Shown in pieces: positions 1 through 5,437 of a DNA stretch of 9,264 bases. A model generated the notes under the pieces. That model did not search any database. It had not been told where the DNA came from and was given only the letters and a program-made list of their open reading frames with translations. This stretch comes from Chitinophagales bacterium. GTDB taxonomy: Bacteria; Bacteroidota; Bacteroidia; Chitinophagales; UBA2359. A program made the position numbers and the translations under genes. The stretch is from positions 1-9,264 of the forward strand of contig JAHDIA010000202.1 in the NCBI GenBank assembly GCA_020631035.1. Direction: 5' to 3'. Each line of letters starts with the position of its first letter. Positions within the stretch are counted from its first letter, which is position 1.

Positions 1-155
1 AGGTATTGCCCGACACCAAATTACCAGGAATGATTAGCCCTACAGATGAACGGCAAGAATTGGCAATTATGACACCCGATTTTGCCCTCTGGAAAAAGGA
101 AGATCCAAAAGAGGATGAAAAGGAAGAACCCAAAAATGATAATATAAATGATTAG
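1..155 (+). CDS. 3' end of an unrecognised gene (partial)
   Basis: An open frame enters from the left edge (first whole codon at base 3) and stops at TAG 153-155. About 50 residues are visible. The first part (VLPDTKLPGMISPTDERQEL) looks like ordinary folded protein. The end is a low-complexity acidic and lysine-rich tail (residues such as KKEDPKEDEKEEPKNDN). I do not recognise the family, and the visible piece is too short for a functional call. Only this frame is open here; the other two plus frames stop within the first 36 bases. The gene runs towards the haloperoxidase gene, and both probably end at the shared hairpin at 344-380. The long charged tail is typical of a disordered C-terminus. 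Confidence 0.6.
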   Translation, partial: VLPDTKLPGMISPTDERQELAIMTPDFALWKKEDPKEDEKEEPKNDNIND

Positions 156-343
156 GAGCAAATGCTTGGGAGCTTCGTCGCTGCTAATTTGCCCGCTATC
201 CGCTTTTACTCCTCGTATTGGGCGAATACAATTCGCCCTTACTGTGGGGTAACCGCTGCTATCGGGACGGTCCGACGCTTCGGCTAGATTAGAACGTTCA
301 CTTACATTCGCATAACACACTTTAAATTTAAAATAAAACCCAC
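156..343. other. Non-coding stretch with a GC-rich repeat block
   Basis: No gene is supported here. Bases 168-270 are clearly richer in G+C than the surroundings and have the look of a modular intergenic repeat (listed separately). Bases 271-335 fall back to mixed and then AT-rich sequence leading into the terminator hairpin. A minus-strand open frame covers much of this stretch, but it reads through the repeat and the 3' end of the neighbouring gene, so I do not call it. Confidence 0.6.
168..270 (+). repeat. GC-rich modular intergenic repeat, copy A
   Basis: The block begins GGGAGCTTCG, continues through CCCGCTATCCG and ends TTACTGTGGGGTAACC then GCTGCTATCGGGACGG. It follows the same template as the block at 7422-7512: GGxGCTTC, then [CG]GGCTAT-like sequence with CG, a variable middle, CTTAC-GT, then a C(A/C/G)CTnCTATC end. 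The variable middle here contains a perfect 8-bp inverted repeat (GGGCGAAT-ACA-ATTCGCCC, 220-238). Similar blocks are, as far as I recall, dispersed in genomes of marine Bacteroidota; I could not check this. The role is unknown. Confidence 0.45.
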
Positions 344-380
344 AAAGGTGTCACTTTGACTTGTTAAAGTGACACCTTTT
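344..380. terminator. Two-way intrinsic terminator between convergent genes
   Basis: A perfect 14-bp inverted repeat, AAAGGTGTCACTTT (344-357) and AAAGTGACACCTTT (366-379), has an 8-nt loop. On the plus strand it is followed by TTCTTTTG; on the minus strand by a T-rich run (GGGTTTTATTTTAAA). It lies 14 nt past the stop codon of the minus-strand haloperoxidase gene and downstream of the plus-strand gene ending at 155. It can therefore end both transcripts. Confidence 0.8.
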
Positions 381-393
381 CTTTTGTATTTTA

Positions 394-2874
394 TCAAGGA
401 ATGATACTTGATTCTGGATAAACCAAAACATCATCCGCAGTCATTTTGATTTGGTAACCTTCCGTTGGTTTTAAATTCCCGATGGTGTTTAGACCTATAG
501 AGGGCAAGAAGGTTGCATTTAAGTTTTTGAGCTGAATAATATTGGGTAGAATATCCGTTAAGGAAGCATTGGGATCAGACTCGCCATCTAGCAAATAGCC
601 CAAAGCATTCCAACCCATAGTTAACTGAATAGGGGTTTGTGTCGGATCGACTTTGGTTCCACCAATTTGCAAAACAGCATCATTGAGCATCTTCACCTGA
701 TAGCCCTTGGTGATGTCCCAATTGCCAATCGTATTAACTCCTAGAGAAGGCAAATAGGTAGAGGACAAATCTTTGACCTGTATGACACTGCTATTGACAC
801 TAGCAAAAACAGACTCAACAGCCAAGTCATCGGGGATGCAATTGGTCGAGATAAAATTCCAACCTTCACTCAAAGGAATTTCCAAATTGCATCTATCTCC
901 ATCAATGTATTGCTTGGCTAAAGCAAAGGCATCGTTTCCGATTTTGATGCCCATCATACGGCCAGGAATGTCGTCGGCTGGTGGGTGAATACCTCCCCAA
1001 ATTCTAGACAAACTACATTGGTCAGAAGCATCTCTATAGGTTGCCCATTGCAAGGTCAAACTCTCACTTGGTCCTTCTTCAAATACCAAAAAGTTATTTT
1101 GTGGTGCTTCAAACTCACCCATACCACCTGGAAAAAAAGGATCACCTGTAAAAGCTGTCAAAACCTCGGCAGCCGTACGGGAAAAAGTCGAATGCCCCGA
1201 TACATAGCCTGCAAAATTAGGCGTCACAAAAGTTGGACGCTGGTAAGGCCACCAATCGGCTGCCAGTATCCACCCTACCCCTGCTTCAGAATTGGTATCT
1301 AGGAAGTCAGGTCCTCGCCAAGCATTTATTTTTATTTTACCAATGTTTTGATTCCCTGAACCCGCCAACGGATCGCCTAATTCAACCAATTCAATCAAAC
1401 CAGGAATTAATGGCAAACCTCCTATATGATAGGAAGGCAAATTGGGATCAGAACTTTGCCCTAGTTCTGCCATTCCTCTAAGTGCCGAAATAGGACGAAT
1501 GTAATCGTACCACCCCTTGACACCCCAAGCAGCGACTGCGGCATCATGCAAAGCAGCTCCAAGTGTAAAATAAGCCTTGACATCCCATTCCAAATCATCT
1601 AAAATAGGTCCTGTTCCTTCAAAACGTTTTTCGAGTTGGGGATGATCGTTCACATAGTTTAAGATGGTAAACCAATGCCCAGGAGGTGTTTCAGAATCGG
1701 GACCATCTGCCCAAAATTCTGCCAATACTCTGGCATAGTCGGCACGCTTGACCATTTGAGGCGCATAAGGCATACCAGTAATAGGGTTTAAGCTATGTCC
1801 AACACTGGCATCTCCCCCATTGTCAAAATCGTAGAAAGATTGCATTTGTGTCAGATCAGTGTAGTCTGGATAGGATTGTATGTTGCCAATACTTGCGGGT
1901 GATATATCCCACATTGTATTGTCGTTGGCATCTAGGTGCGAAGACCAAGCAGCAACCAAAGCAAATCCCCATTGATAGGCATCGGTTGTACCACCACCAT
2001 TTTCAGTGTCGATATAGGGCGGTGGTCCTGGATCGCAGTAAACTTCATAGTTGTCTCCACTACGTTGGTACATCGTCAGATCGTCAGAATTAAAACAAAA
2101 ATTGCTGACTTTTCCCCATTCAGGACTCAAGAAAGCGGGTATATTGCTTGGAATCACATTGCCCGATTGGTCAATAAAAACATTAAATGCCAGTGGTTGC
2201 CATCTGTTGAAATCACTTAGGCTAGTATTGCCTGAGATAGTGACAGGCAATGGAGTATTAACAGGCTGGTAGTACGTATTGGTGTAAGCATTTTGTTCAT
2301 TGCTCCCATCTTGTAATCCAAAGTCGATCATTTCTTGAGCAATGTAATTTCCCAAAGCTTCCTGATTCAACCAATTATAGTTGGTTGATACATCACTGGT
2401 ATTGTATCCCAACTCATTCATATACTGATCATATTGGGCAAACATTGTCCCTGCTGCTGGAGAATTTTGAAAACGATGTCTCAAAAATCGGTACATAGCA
2501 TAACTAAGTGATTTTCTTTGAGCAGATTCGATCAATATGTTATTAGACGGAACAGTTATTCCATTAAATTCACAAGTATAACCATCAACTGTTTTGCCTA
2601 GAAAGTAAGTATCTGATTGATCTTGATAAGCCGCCCAAGTATCGTACATCAGTACAGTGGCGTGGTGAAGGTTGCGGGCATGTACAGTGGGTCTTGCAAA
2701 ATCATTTCGGATGGATTCAAGGAGCACTTCCATCCAGTTTCTTGCCACAGAGTGCGAAGGATCTGTCACTTGTGCTTGTGTTCCTAGTGTAAAGCAGCAT
2801 AGCAATACCATAGACAATAGACGAACACAGTTTTGCCTTGTCAGAGCAAAACAGCTAATCTTGTTAAGTTTCAT
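394..2874 (-). CDS. Secreted vanadium-dependent haloperoxidase / PAP2-fold protein with C-terminal GWN repeats
   Basis: The protein has 826 residues. A signal peptide is visible (hydrophobic run about 18-31, likely cut after GTQA, about residue 34), so the protein leaves the cytoplasm. The catalytic signature of the vanadium haloperoxidase/PAP2 acid phosphatase superfamily is complete: K453 with R460-P461 (KGWYDYIRP), S559-G560-H561 (YVSGHSTFS), and R624 with H630 (SRIWGGIHPPADD). The K-to-R spacing of 7 and R-to-H spacing of 6 equal those in fungal chloroperoxidase, where the last His binds vanadate and the SGH His is the acid-base. Family members either halogenate with hydrogen peroxide or act as phosphatases; the sequence does not decide which. 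Residues about 666-820 are two GWN repeats outside the catalytic domain. ATG at 2872-2874 directly precedes the signal peptide. No Shine-Dalgarno sequence is seen, which is normal for Bacteroidota. The gene stands alone. Confidence 0.88.
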   Translation of the reverse strand: MKLNKISCFALTRQNCVRLLSMVLLCCFTLGTQAQVTDPSHSVARNWMEVLLESIRNDFARPTVHARNLHHATVLMYDTWAAYQDQSDTYFLGKTVDGYTCEFNGITVPSNNILIESAQRKSLSYAMYRFLRHRFQNSPAAGTMFAQYDQYMNELGYNTSDVSTNYNWLNQEALGNYIAQEMIDFGLQDGSNEQNAYTNTYYQPVNTPLPVTISGNTSLSDFNRWQPLAFNVFIDQSGNVIPSNIPAFLSPEWGKVSNFCFNSDDLTMYQRSGDNYEVYCDPGPPPYIDTENGGGTTDAYQWGFALVAAWSSHLDANDNTMWDISPASIGNIQSYPDYTDLTQMQSFYDFDNGGDASVGHSLNPITGMPYAPQMVKRADYARVLAEFWADGPDSETPPGHWFTILNYVNDHPQLEKRFEGTGPILDDLEWDVKAYFTLGAALHDAAVAAWGVKGWYDYIRPISALRGMAELGQSSDPNLPSYHIGGLPLIPGLIELVELGDPLAGSGNQNIGKIKINAWRGPDFLDTNSEAGVGWILAADWWPYQRPTFVTPNFAGYVSGHSTFSRTAAEVLTAFTGDPFFPGGMGEFEAPQNNFLVFEEGPSESLTLQWATYRDASDQCSLSRIWGGIHPPADDIPGRMMGIKIGNDAFALAKQYIDGDRCNLEIPLSEGWNFISTNCIPDDLAVESVFASVNSSVIQVKDLSSTYLPSLGVNTIGNWDITKGYQVKMLNDAVLQIGGTKVDPTQTPIQLTMGWNALGYLLDGESDPNASLTDILPNIIQLKNLNATFLPSIGLNTIGNLKPTEGYQIKMTADDVLVYPESSIIP
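415..879 (-). repeat. Tandem C-terminal GWN domain repeat inside the haloperoxidase
   Basis: Residues about 666-741 and 747-820 of the protein align with each other. Both start with a GWN turn (EGWNFIS / MGWNALG). Both have a central VIQVKDLSSTYLPSLG / IIQLKNLNATFLPSIG block followed by NTIGN. Both end with KGYQVKM / EGYQIKM. Comparable GWN...GYQV repeats are, from general knowledge, common at the C-termini of secreted Bacteroidota proteins and are thought to be beta-sandwich-like accessory modules. I cannot name the family. The two copies have diverged too far at DNA level to be a recent duplication. Confidence 0.75.
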
Positions 2875-3196
2875 TCTTTAATACAGTTTTGGTATAAAAA
2901 ATGCTCATATAAAAAAAATAAACATTCCTACAATTAACACATTAAAGATACTTCAAATTTTTTGTTCGACAAAAAAAGCATAGGCAATTGGAGGATGGAG
3001 CGTCGGATGAGCGGATGGATGCCCCCTTGTACGAAGCCCAAAATATGCGCTGGTTAACCAGACCAAGACGCAGCCATGAAAGACACACGCTGCCCCATAA
3101 AAATACCAAACACCAAATGAATGAAGCAAATTAAAAAACTTAAAATCAGCATTTATGGGAAAAAATTGTATATTTACAACCGAAATATTATTACAA
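2875..3196. other. Divergent intergenic region with a GC-rich block
   Basis: This stretch separates the minus-strand haloperoxidase gene from the first plus-strand lipoprotein gene, so it should carry promoters in both directions. Bases 2880-2960 and 3120-3196 are very AT-rich. I found no full TTTG/TAnnTTTG promoter pair in either direction; the nearest plus-strand match to the -7 box is TATATTTA at 3169-3176. Bases about 2975-3115 are GC-rich and listed separately. No gene is supported. Confidence 0.55.
2975..3115 (-). repeat. GC-rich intergenic block, probable dispersed repeat
   Basis: Base composition jumps from strongly AT-rich to GC-rich across this block and back again. It includes a short degenerate array of GGATG units (2994-3018: GGATG, GGATG, GGATG, GATG with irregular spacers). 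Read on the minus strand it stays open and gives a peptide ending in His/Pro-rich sequence (GHPSAHPTLHPP). My recollection, not verified, is that very similar peptides occur as spurious small ORFs in other marine Bacteroidota genomes. That would fit a dispersed intergenic repeat rather than a gene. Confidence 0.35.
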
Positions 3197-3207
3197 AACC
3201 CAACAAA
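3197..3207 (+). promoter_or_regulatory. Conserved leader motif before lipoprotein 1
   Basis: AACCCAACAAA lies 9 nt before the ATG. The same motif (consensus AACCYARCAAA) precedes lipoproteins 3, 4 and 5 at 9-11 nt. It is not complementary to the usual 16S rRNA tail, so it is not a Shine-Dalgarno sequence in the ordinary sense. It may act in translation initiation or be part of the duplicated unit. Confidence 0.45.
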
Positions 3208-3284
3208 AACACATTTATGCAATTTTTACAAAAAAGAAGAGTGCTACTTGTCTTATCTGCTTTTGTAGCCATTAACTTCACCAA
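3197..3284 (+). repeat. 88-bp perfect direct repeat, copy 1
   Basis: This segment is identical, base for base, to 4830-4917. It covers the last 20 nt of the leader, the ATG, and the codons for the signal peptide (residues 1-22 and part of 23) of lipoprotein 1. Identity breaks at codon 23 (AAC versus AAT), and the copies then diverge quickly. Confidence 0.95.
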
Positions 3285-3669
3285 CTGTTCTAAGGATGAT
3301 ACAGAGAAATTAACCGATGGTCCTTGGACCCTTAAGAAGATCAACAATTTGGACGCTACCACCTTTTTGGCTGCCCTTAGTTTTGGAACACTTTCTGACG
3401 CTGATTTTACGATGGAATTTGAGGAAGATGGCGACTTTATCAATGCAGTTATTTATACATATACTGATGGTACCACCGATAGTGATACCTATACAGGTAC
3501 TTGGGAATGGGAAGATACAGATGAAGATGTGCTTGTAGTAAGCAGTGATGGGTATACACAAAGATTTGAAGTACAGGAGTTGACCAAATCAAAATTGATC
3601 TTAAATCAGGATTCTTTTGGAACACCAGATGATCCTTCGGATGATTGGGAAATGGAGTTTGAGAGATGA
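3217..3669 (+). CDS. Lipocalin-like surface lipoprotein, paralog 1
   Basis: The product has 150 residues when started at 3217. An ATG at 3121 would add 32 residues, but 3217 is chosen because the paralog at 4850 starts at the same place and both share the leader. Residues 1-23 are a basic then hydrophobic signal peptide ending INFTN-C24, a relaxed lipobox. C24 is followed by S-K-D-D-T-E, a good match to the Bacteroidota surface lipoprotein export signal (Cys-X-K-(D/E)2). The mature part holds KLTDGPW (31-37), FEEDGDF (68-74), GTWEWED (94-100), ELTKSKLIL (121-129) and the terminal DWEMEFER. Size and pattern fit the small lipocalin-like lipoproteins of Bacteroidota (Lipocalin_4 type), which is a tentative call. 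The ligand is unknown. The stop overlaps the start of the next gene. Confidence 0.85.
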   Translation: MQFLQKRRVLLVLSAFVAINFTNCSKDDTEKLTDGPWTLKKINNLDATTFLAALSFGTLSDADFTMEFEEDGDFINAVIYTYTDGTTDSDTYTGTWEWEDTDEDVLVVSSDGYTQRFEVQELTKSKLILNQDSFGTPDDPSDDWEMEFER

Positions 3670-4118
3670 TGCAATTTGTACACCACAAAAAAATATTACT
3701 TGTCTTAGTTGTTTTTGTCGTACTCAATTTCACCAATTGCTCTAAGGATGATACAGAAAAATTAACCGATGGAATTTGGTCATTGGTCAAAGTTGATGGC
3801 ATTAATATAGAGCTCTTTTATCACACACTGACAGGTGGTTCGATTACTTTAGTAGATTTAACGCTAGACTTTGAAGAAGATGGCGACTTTGTGTATACTT
3901 ATTCTTATATCAATACCTTCAGTACAGACATCACAGAAGCGAAGATTTATGGAGCTTGGGAATGGGAAACAGCAGACGAAAAAAACCTTATACTCACTGA
4001 AGATGATGATTATGTTCAAAAATTTGAAGTAAAAGAGTTGACCAAATCAAAATTGATTCTCGATGGTTTTAGGGATATTACTTCTAGTGATTGGGAGATG
4101 GAGTTTGAGAAATTTTGA
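3669..4118 (+). CDS. Lipocalin-like surface lipoprotein, paralog 2 (overlaps paralog 1)
   Basis: The product has 149 residues. Two ATGs occur in a row at 3666 and 3669. I prefer 3669 because it gives MQF at the start and puts the lipid-bearing cysteine at residue 24, exactly as in paralogs 1, 4 and 5. The previous gene stops at TGA 3667-3669, so the two genes overlap as TGATG (or ATGATG) and are very likely translated in coupling; the shared leader motif is missing here. The signal peptide ends NFTN-C24, followed by SKDDTEKLTDG with the surface export signal. Body motifs are FEEDGDF (68-74), AWEWETADE (96-104), VQKFEVKELTKSKLIL (116-131) and DWEMEFEKF at the end. It is closest to paralog 4 across the body. 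Function is unknown; lipocalin-like by pattern. Confidence 0.85.
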   Translation: MQFVHHKKILLVLVVFVVLNFTNCSKDDTEKLTDGIWSLVKVDGINIELFYHTLTGGSITLVDLTLDFEEDGDFVYTYSYINTFSTDITEAKIYGAWEWETADEKNLILTEDDDYVQKFEVKELTKSKLILDGFRDITSSDWEMEFEKF

Positions 4119-4150
4119 GAGATTGAAAAATCAAAATTGAAAATTACCCC

Positions 4151-4176
4151 CCCCCACAGCTAGCTGTGGGGGTTTT
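4151..4176 (+). terminator. Hairpin after lipoprotein 2, ACAGCT/AGCTGT core
   Basis: The palindrome has arms 4151-4161 (CCCCCACAGCT) and 4162-4172 (AGCTGTGGGGG) and is followed by TTTT. The left side continues as a run of nine Cs (4147-4155), against five Gs on the right. It fits an intrinsic terminator and shares its core with three later hairpins. It begins about 30 nt past the stop. Confidence 0.75.
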
Positions 4177-4195
4177 AATTTTGAGGAATAAATGC

Positions 4196-4203
4196 TACAT
4201 TTG
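4196..4203 (+). promoter_or_regulatory. Possible -7 promoter box for lipoprotein 3
   Basis: TACATTTG matches the Bacteroidota -7 consensus TAnnTTTG and lies 42 nt before the ATG at 4246, just after the preceding terminator. No TTG is found 17-23 nt upstream; the nearest TTTTG is only 12 nt away. The call is therefore weak. Confidence 0.3.
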
Positions 4204-4223
4204 TCATTGAAAATATTTTAGTT

Positions 4224-4234
4224 AACCTAGCAAA
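4224..4234 (+). promoter_or_regulatory. Conserved leader motif before lipoprotein 3
   Basis: AACCTAGCAAA lies 11 nt before the ATG. It differs from the motif of the neighbours at one position (T for C). Just upstream, TGAAAATATTTTA (4208-4220) is also found before lipoprotein 4 (4814-4826). The leader is kept although the protein is the most divergent of the five. Confidence 0.4.
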
Positions 4235-4245
4235 GTACATTTTAA

Positions 4246-4749
4246 ATGGATTTTTTACAGAAAAAAAGAATCTTATCGAACTGCCGAAGTGGAATTGTTT
4301 TATTGCTCTTGCTTTCTTTTCTGGGGCTTCCCTCTTGTTCTAAAGAGAATCCCAATCATGAATTTCTAATAGGAGGACACTGGCTGGTAAGCAAAGTCAA
4401 TGGAGTTGATTATGAAGATGGTTCTTTTGCAACCATAGTCAATGGTGTACCGCAGACTCAAGAAGGCTTTGGAACAGTATACTACTTTGCAAACAATGGA
4501 ACATACAGAATAGAATCTGCCACTGTTGTATCCTCCGAAGGTGATCCCAGTATTACAAGAGGCTTTTGGGATTGGAACAATAAGACAGACCAAGATGGAA
4601 TTTACCTAAGAGAATCCCAAGGAATAGTCAGTCCACTCATCAGAGTTGAGACCGTCAATGAGTTTCATATGAGATGGATCGGAGGCGAAGAAACCCCCAA
4701 TGACCCAAGCGATGATTGGAGTTTGCAATTTTTTAATGAGTATTATTAA
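4246..4749 (+). CDS. Divergent lipocalin-like lipoprotein, paralog 3
   Basis: The product has 167 residues, the longest and most divergent of the five. It begins MDFLQKKRIL, like the MQFLQKRRVL of paralogs 1 and 4. About 7 residues follow before a strong hydrophobic stretch (17-29), and the lipobox is GLPS-C31, a more regular one than in its neighbours. After the cysteine comes SKENPN, so only K-E of the export signal remains and surface exposure is less certain. Homology to the others is seen in GGHW (43-46), FANNGTY (81-87), GFWDW (106-110) and TPNDPSDDWSLQF (150-162); this last matches the ends of paralogs 1 and 5. It has its own leader and is flanked by hairpins on both sides, so it is probably a separate transcription unit. 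Function is unknown. Confidence 0.8.
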   Translation: MDFLQKKRILSNCRSGIVLLLLLSFLGLPSCSKENPNHEFLIGGHWLVSKVNGVDYEDGSFATIVNGVPQTQEGFGTVYYFANNGTYRIESATVVSSEGDPSITRGFWDWNNKTDQDGIYLRESQGIVSPLIRVETVNEFHMRWIGGEETPNDPSDDWSLQFFNEYY

Positions 4750-4750
4750 A

Positions 4751-4773
4751 ATAAAAATTGAAGATTCAAAATT
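4751..4773 (+). repeat. AT-rich spacer repeat after a stop codon, copy 1
   Basis: These 23 bases, starting ATAAAAATTGAAGATTC, are identical to 5884-5906. Both copies sit at or just past a lipoprotein stop codon and 15-25 nt before an ACAGCT/AGCTGT hairpin. Looser versions follow lipoproteins 2 and 4 and, on the other strand, the thiolase stop. Confidence 0.7.
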
Positions 4774-4788
4774 AAAAAATTAAACCTC

Positions 4789-4812
4789 CCCTACAGCTAG
4801 CTGTGGGGATTT
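4789..4812 (+). terminator. Hairpin after lipoprotein 3, weaker copy
   Basis: Arms 4789-4798 (CCCTACAGCT) and 4799-4808 (AGCTGTGGGG) pair with one G-U wobble (4792 with 4805). The tail ATTTGTG has only a short T run, so termination may be leaky and some read-through into lipoprotein 4 is possible. The core is the same as in the other three hairpins. Confidence 0.5.
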
Positions 4813-4829
4813 GTGAAAATATTTTAATC

Positions 4830-4917
4830 AACCCAACAAAAACACATTTATGCAATTTTTACAAAAAAGAAGAGTGCTACTTGTCTTATCTGCTTTTGTA
4901 GCCATTAACTTCACCAA
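4830..4917 (+). repeat. 88-bp perfect direct repeat, copy 2
   Basis: Identical to 3197-3284. It carries the leader motif AACCCAACAAA (4830-4840, 9 nt before the ATG) and the signal-peptide codons of lipoprotein 4. Downstream of the repeat, lipoprotein 4 resembles lipoprotein 2 rather than lipoprotein 1. Confidence 0.95.
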
Positions 4918-5281
4918 TTGCTCGAAAGATGACACCGAGAAATTAACCGATGGCGTTTGGTCTTTGGCAAAAATCAATGACACCGATATAGAGGTCTTTT
5001 ATAGTACGCTTACAGGTGGGGCGATTACCTCTGCCGAAGTAACACTGGACTTTGAAGAGGATGGTGACTATACCTATTCTTATACCTATGTCGATGAAGG
5101 CATCACAGAAGTCGATGTTTACAATGGCACTTGGGAATGGGAAACAGCGGATGAAGAAACCCTTGTTCTCACTGAAGATGATGGTTATGTTCAAAAATTT
5201 GAAGTAAAAGAGTTGACCAAATCCAAAATGATTCTCAATAGCACTACCTCTAATAATTGGGAGATGGAGTTTGAGAAGTAA
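4850..5281 (+). CDS. Lipocalin-like surface lipoprotein, paralog 4 (mosaic)
   Basis: The product has 143 residues. The first 35 residues equal those of paralog 1, and the leader plus signal-peptide DNA are identical over 88 bp. From about residue 36 on it follows paralog 2: WSL.K (37-41), YSTLTGG (51-57), TLDFEEDGD (65-73), WEWETADE (95-102), LTEDDGYVQKFEVKELTKSK (107-126), NWEMEFEK at the end. A 39-bp stretch is identical between the two (4010-4048 and 5185-5223). The gene therefore looks assembled from two neighbours by recombination or gene conversion. C24 is followed by SKDD, the surface export signal. A short deletion relative to paralogs 1 and 5 removes the (N/D)D.SDD segment before the final motif. 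The start is fixed by the shared leader. Function is unknown. Confidence 0.85.
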   Translation: MQFLQKRRVLLVLSAFVAINFTNCSKDDTEKLTDGVWSLAKINDTDIEVFYSTLTGGAITSAEVTLDFEEDGDYTYSYTYVDEGITEVDVYNGTWEWETADEETLVLTEDDGYVQKFEVKELTKSKMILNSTTSNNWEMEFEK

Positions 5282-5320
5282 TTTGAAAATTAAAAACTCA
5301 AAATTTAAGAATCTAACATC

Positions 5321-5363
5321 AAAACAAATCCCCACAGCTTTAGCTGTGGGGATTTGTTTTTTT
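5321..5363. terminator. Strong 19-bp hairpin after lipoprotein 4
   Basis: Arms 5321-5339 and 5342-5360 are perfectly complementary over 19 bp around a TT centre; the arms hold the ACAGCT/AGCTGT core, CCCC/GGGG, and A/T-rich ends. The right arm ends in T4, continued by TTT, which is typical of an intrinsic terminator. The left arm starts AAAA, so on the minus strand it is also followed by T's and could work both ways. The -33 box of the next promoter lies within the right arm. Confidence 0.85.
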
Positions 5364-5384
5364 AAGACTGAAATATTATTTTTG
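5353..5384 (+). promoter_or_regulatory. Bacteroidota-type promoter for lipoprotein 5
   Basis: TTTG at 5353-5356, then 20 nt, then TATTTTTG at 5377-5384. This agrees with the Bacteroidota primary sigma consensus (TTTG near -33, TAnnTTTG near -7, about 17-23 nt apart). The -7 box ends 53 nt before the ATG at 5438. The TTTG lies within the right arm of the preceding terminator hairpin. Confidence 0.5.
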
Positions 5385-5417
5385 TTTCAATACAAATCAA
5401 ACATTAACACATTAATT

Positions 5418-5428
5418 AACCCAGCAAA
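5418..5428 (+). promoter_or_regulatory. Conserved leader motif before lipoprotein 5
   Basis: AACCCAGCAAA ends 9 nt before the ATG, exactly the spacing found for lipoproteins 1 and 4. The flanking bases and the first codons differ from theirs, so the motif stands out against diverged sequence. Confidence 0.45.
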
Positions 5429-5437
5429 TCTAATTCA

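Noticed and set aside
168..270. Insertion sequence remnant
   Set aside because: No transposase fragment, terminal inverted repeats or target duplication could be found around the block.
21..320. Minus-strand open frame of 99 codons
   Set aside because: It runs through the GC-rich repeat and antisense over the end of the gene at 1-155. Its sequence changes character midway, and it has no recognisable domain.
773..2272. Several plus-strand open frames antisense to the haloperoxidase gene
   Set aside because: They are shadows of the strongly coding minus strand, overlap each other in different frames, and show no domain or start signal.
3121..3216. Upstream start that would lengthen lipoprotein 1 by 32 residues
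   Set aside because: The extra residues are encoded by AT-rich leader, would bury the signal peptide, and are absent from the paralog with the identical leader and start.
2953..3222. Minus-strand open frame of 89 codons
   Set aside because: It starts inside lipoprotein 1 and reads through AT-rich leader and the GC-rich islet. Better explained as a repeat read in an open frame.
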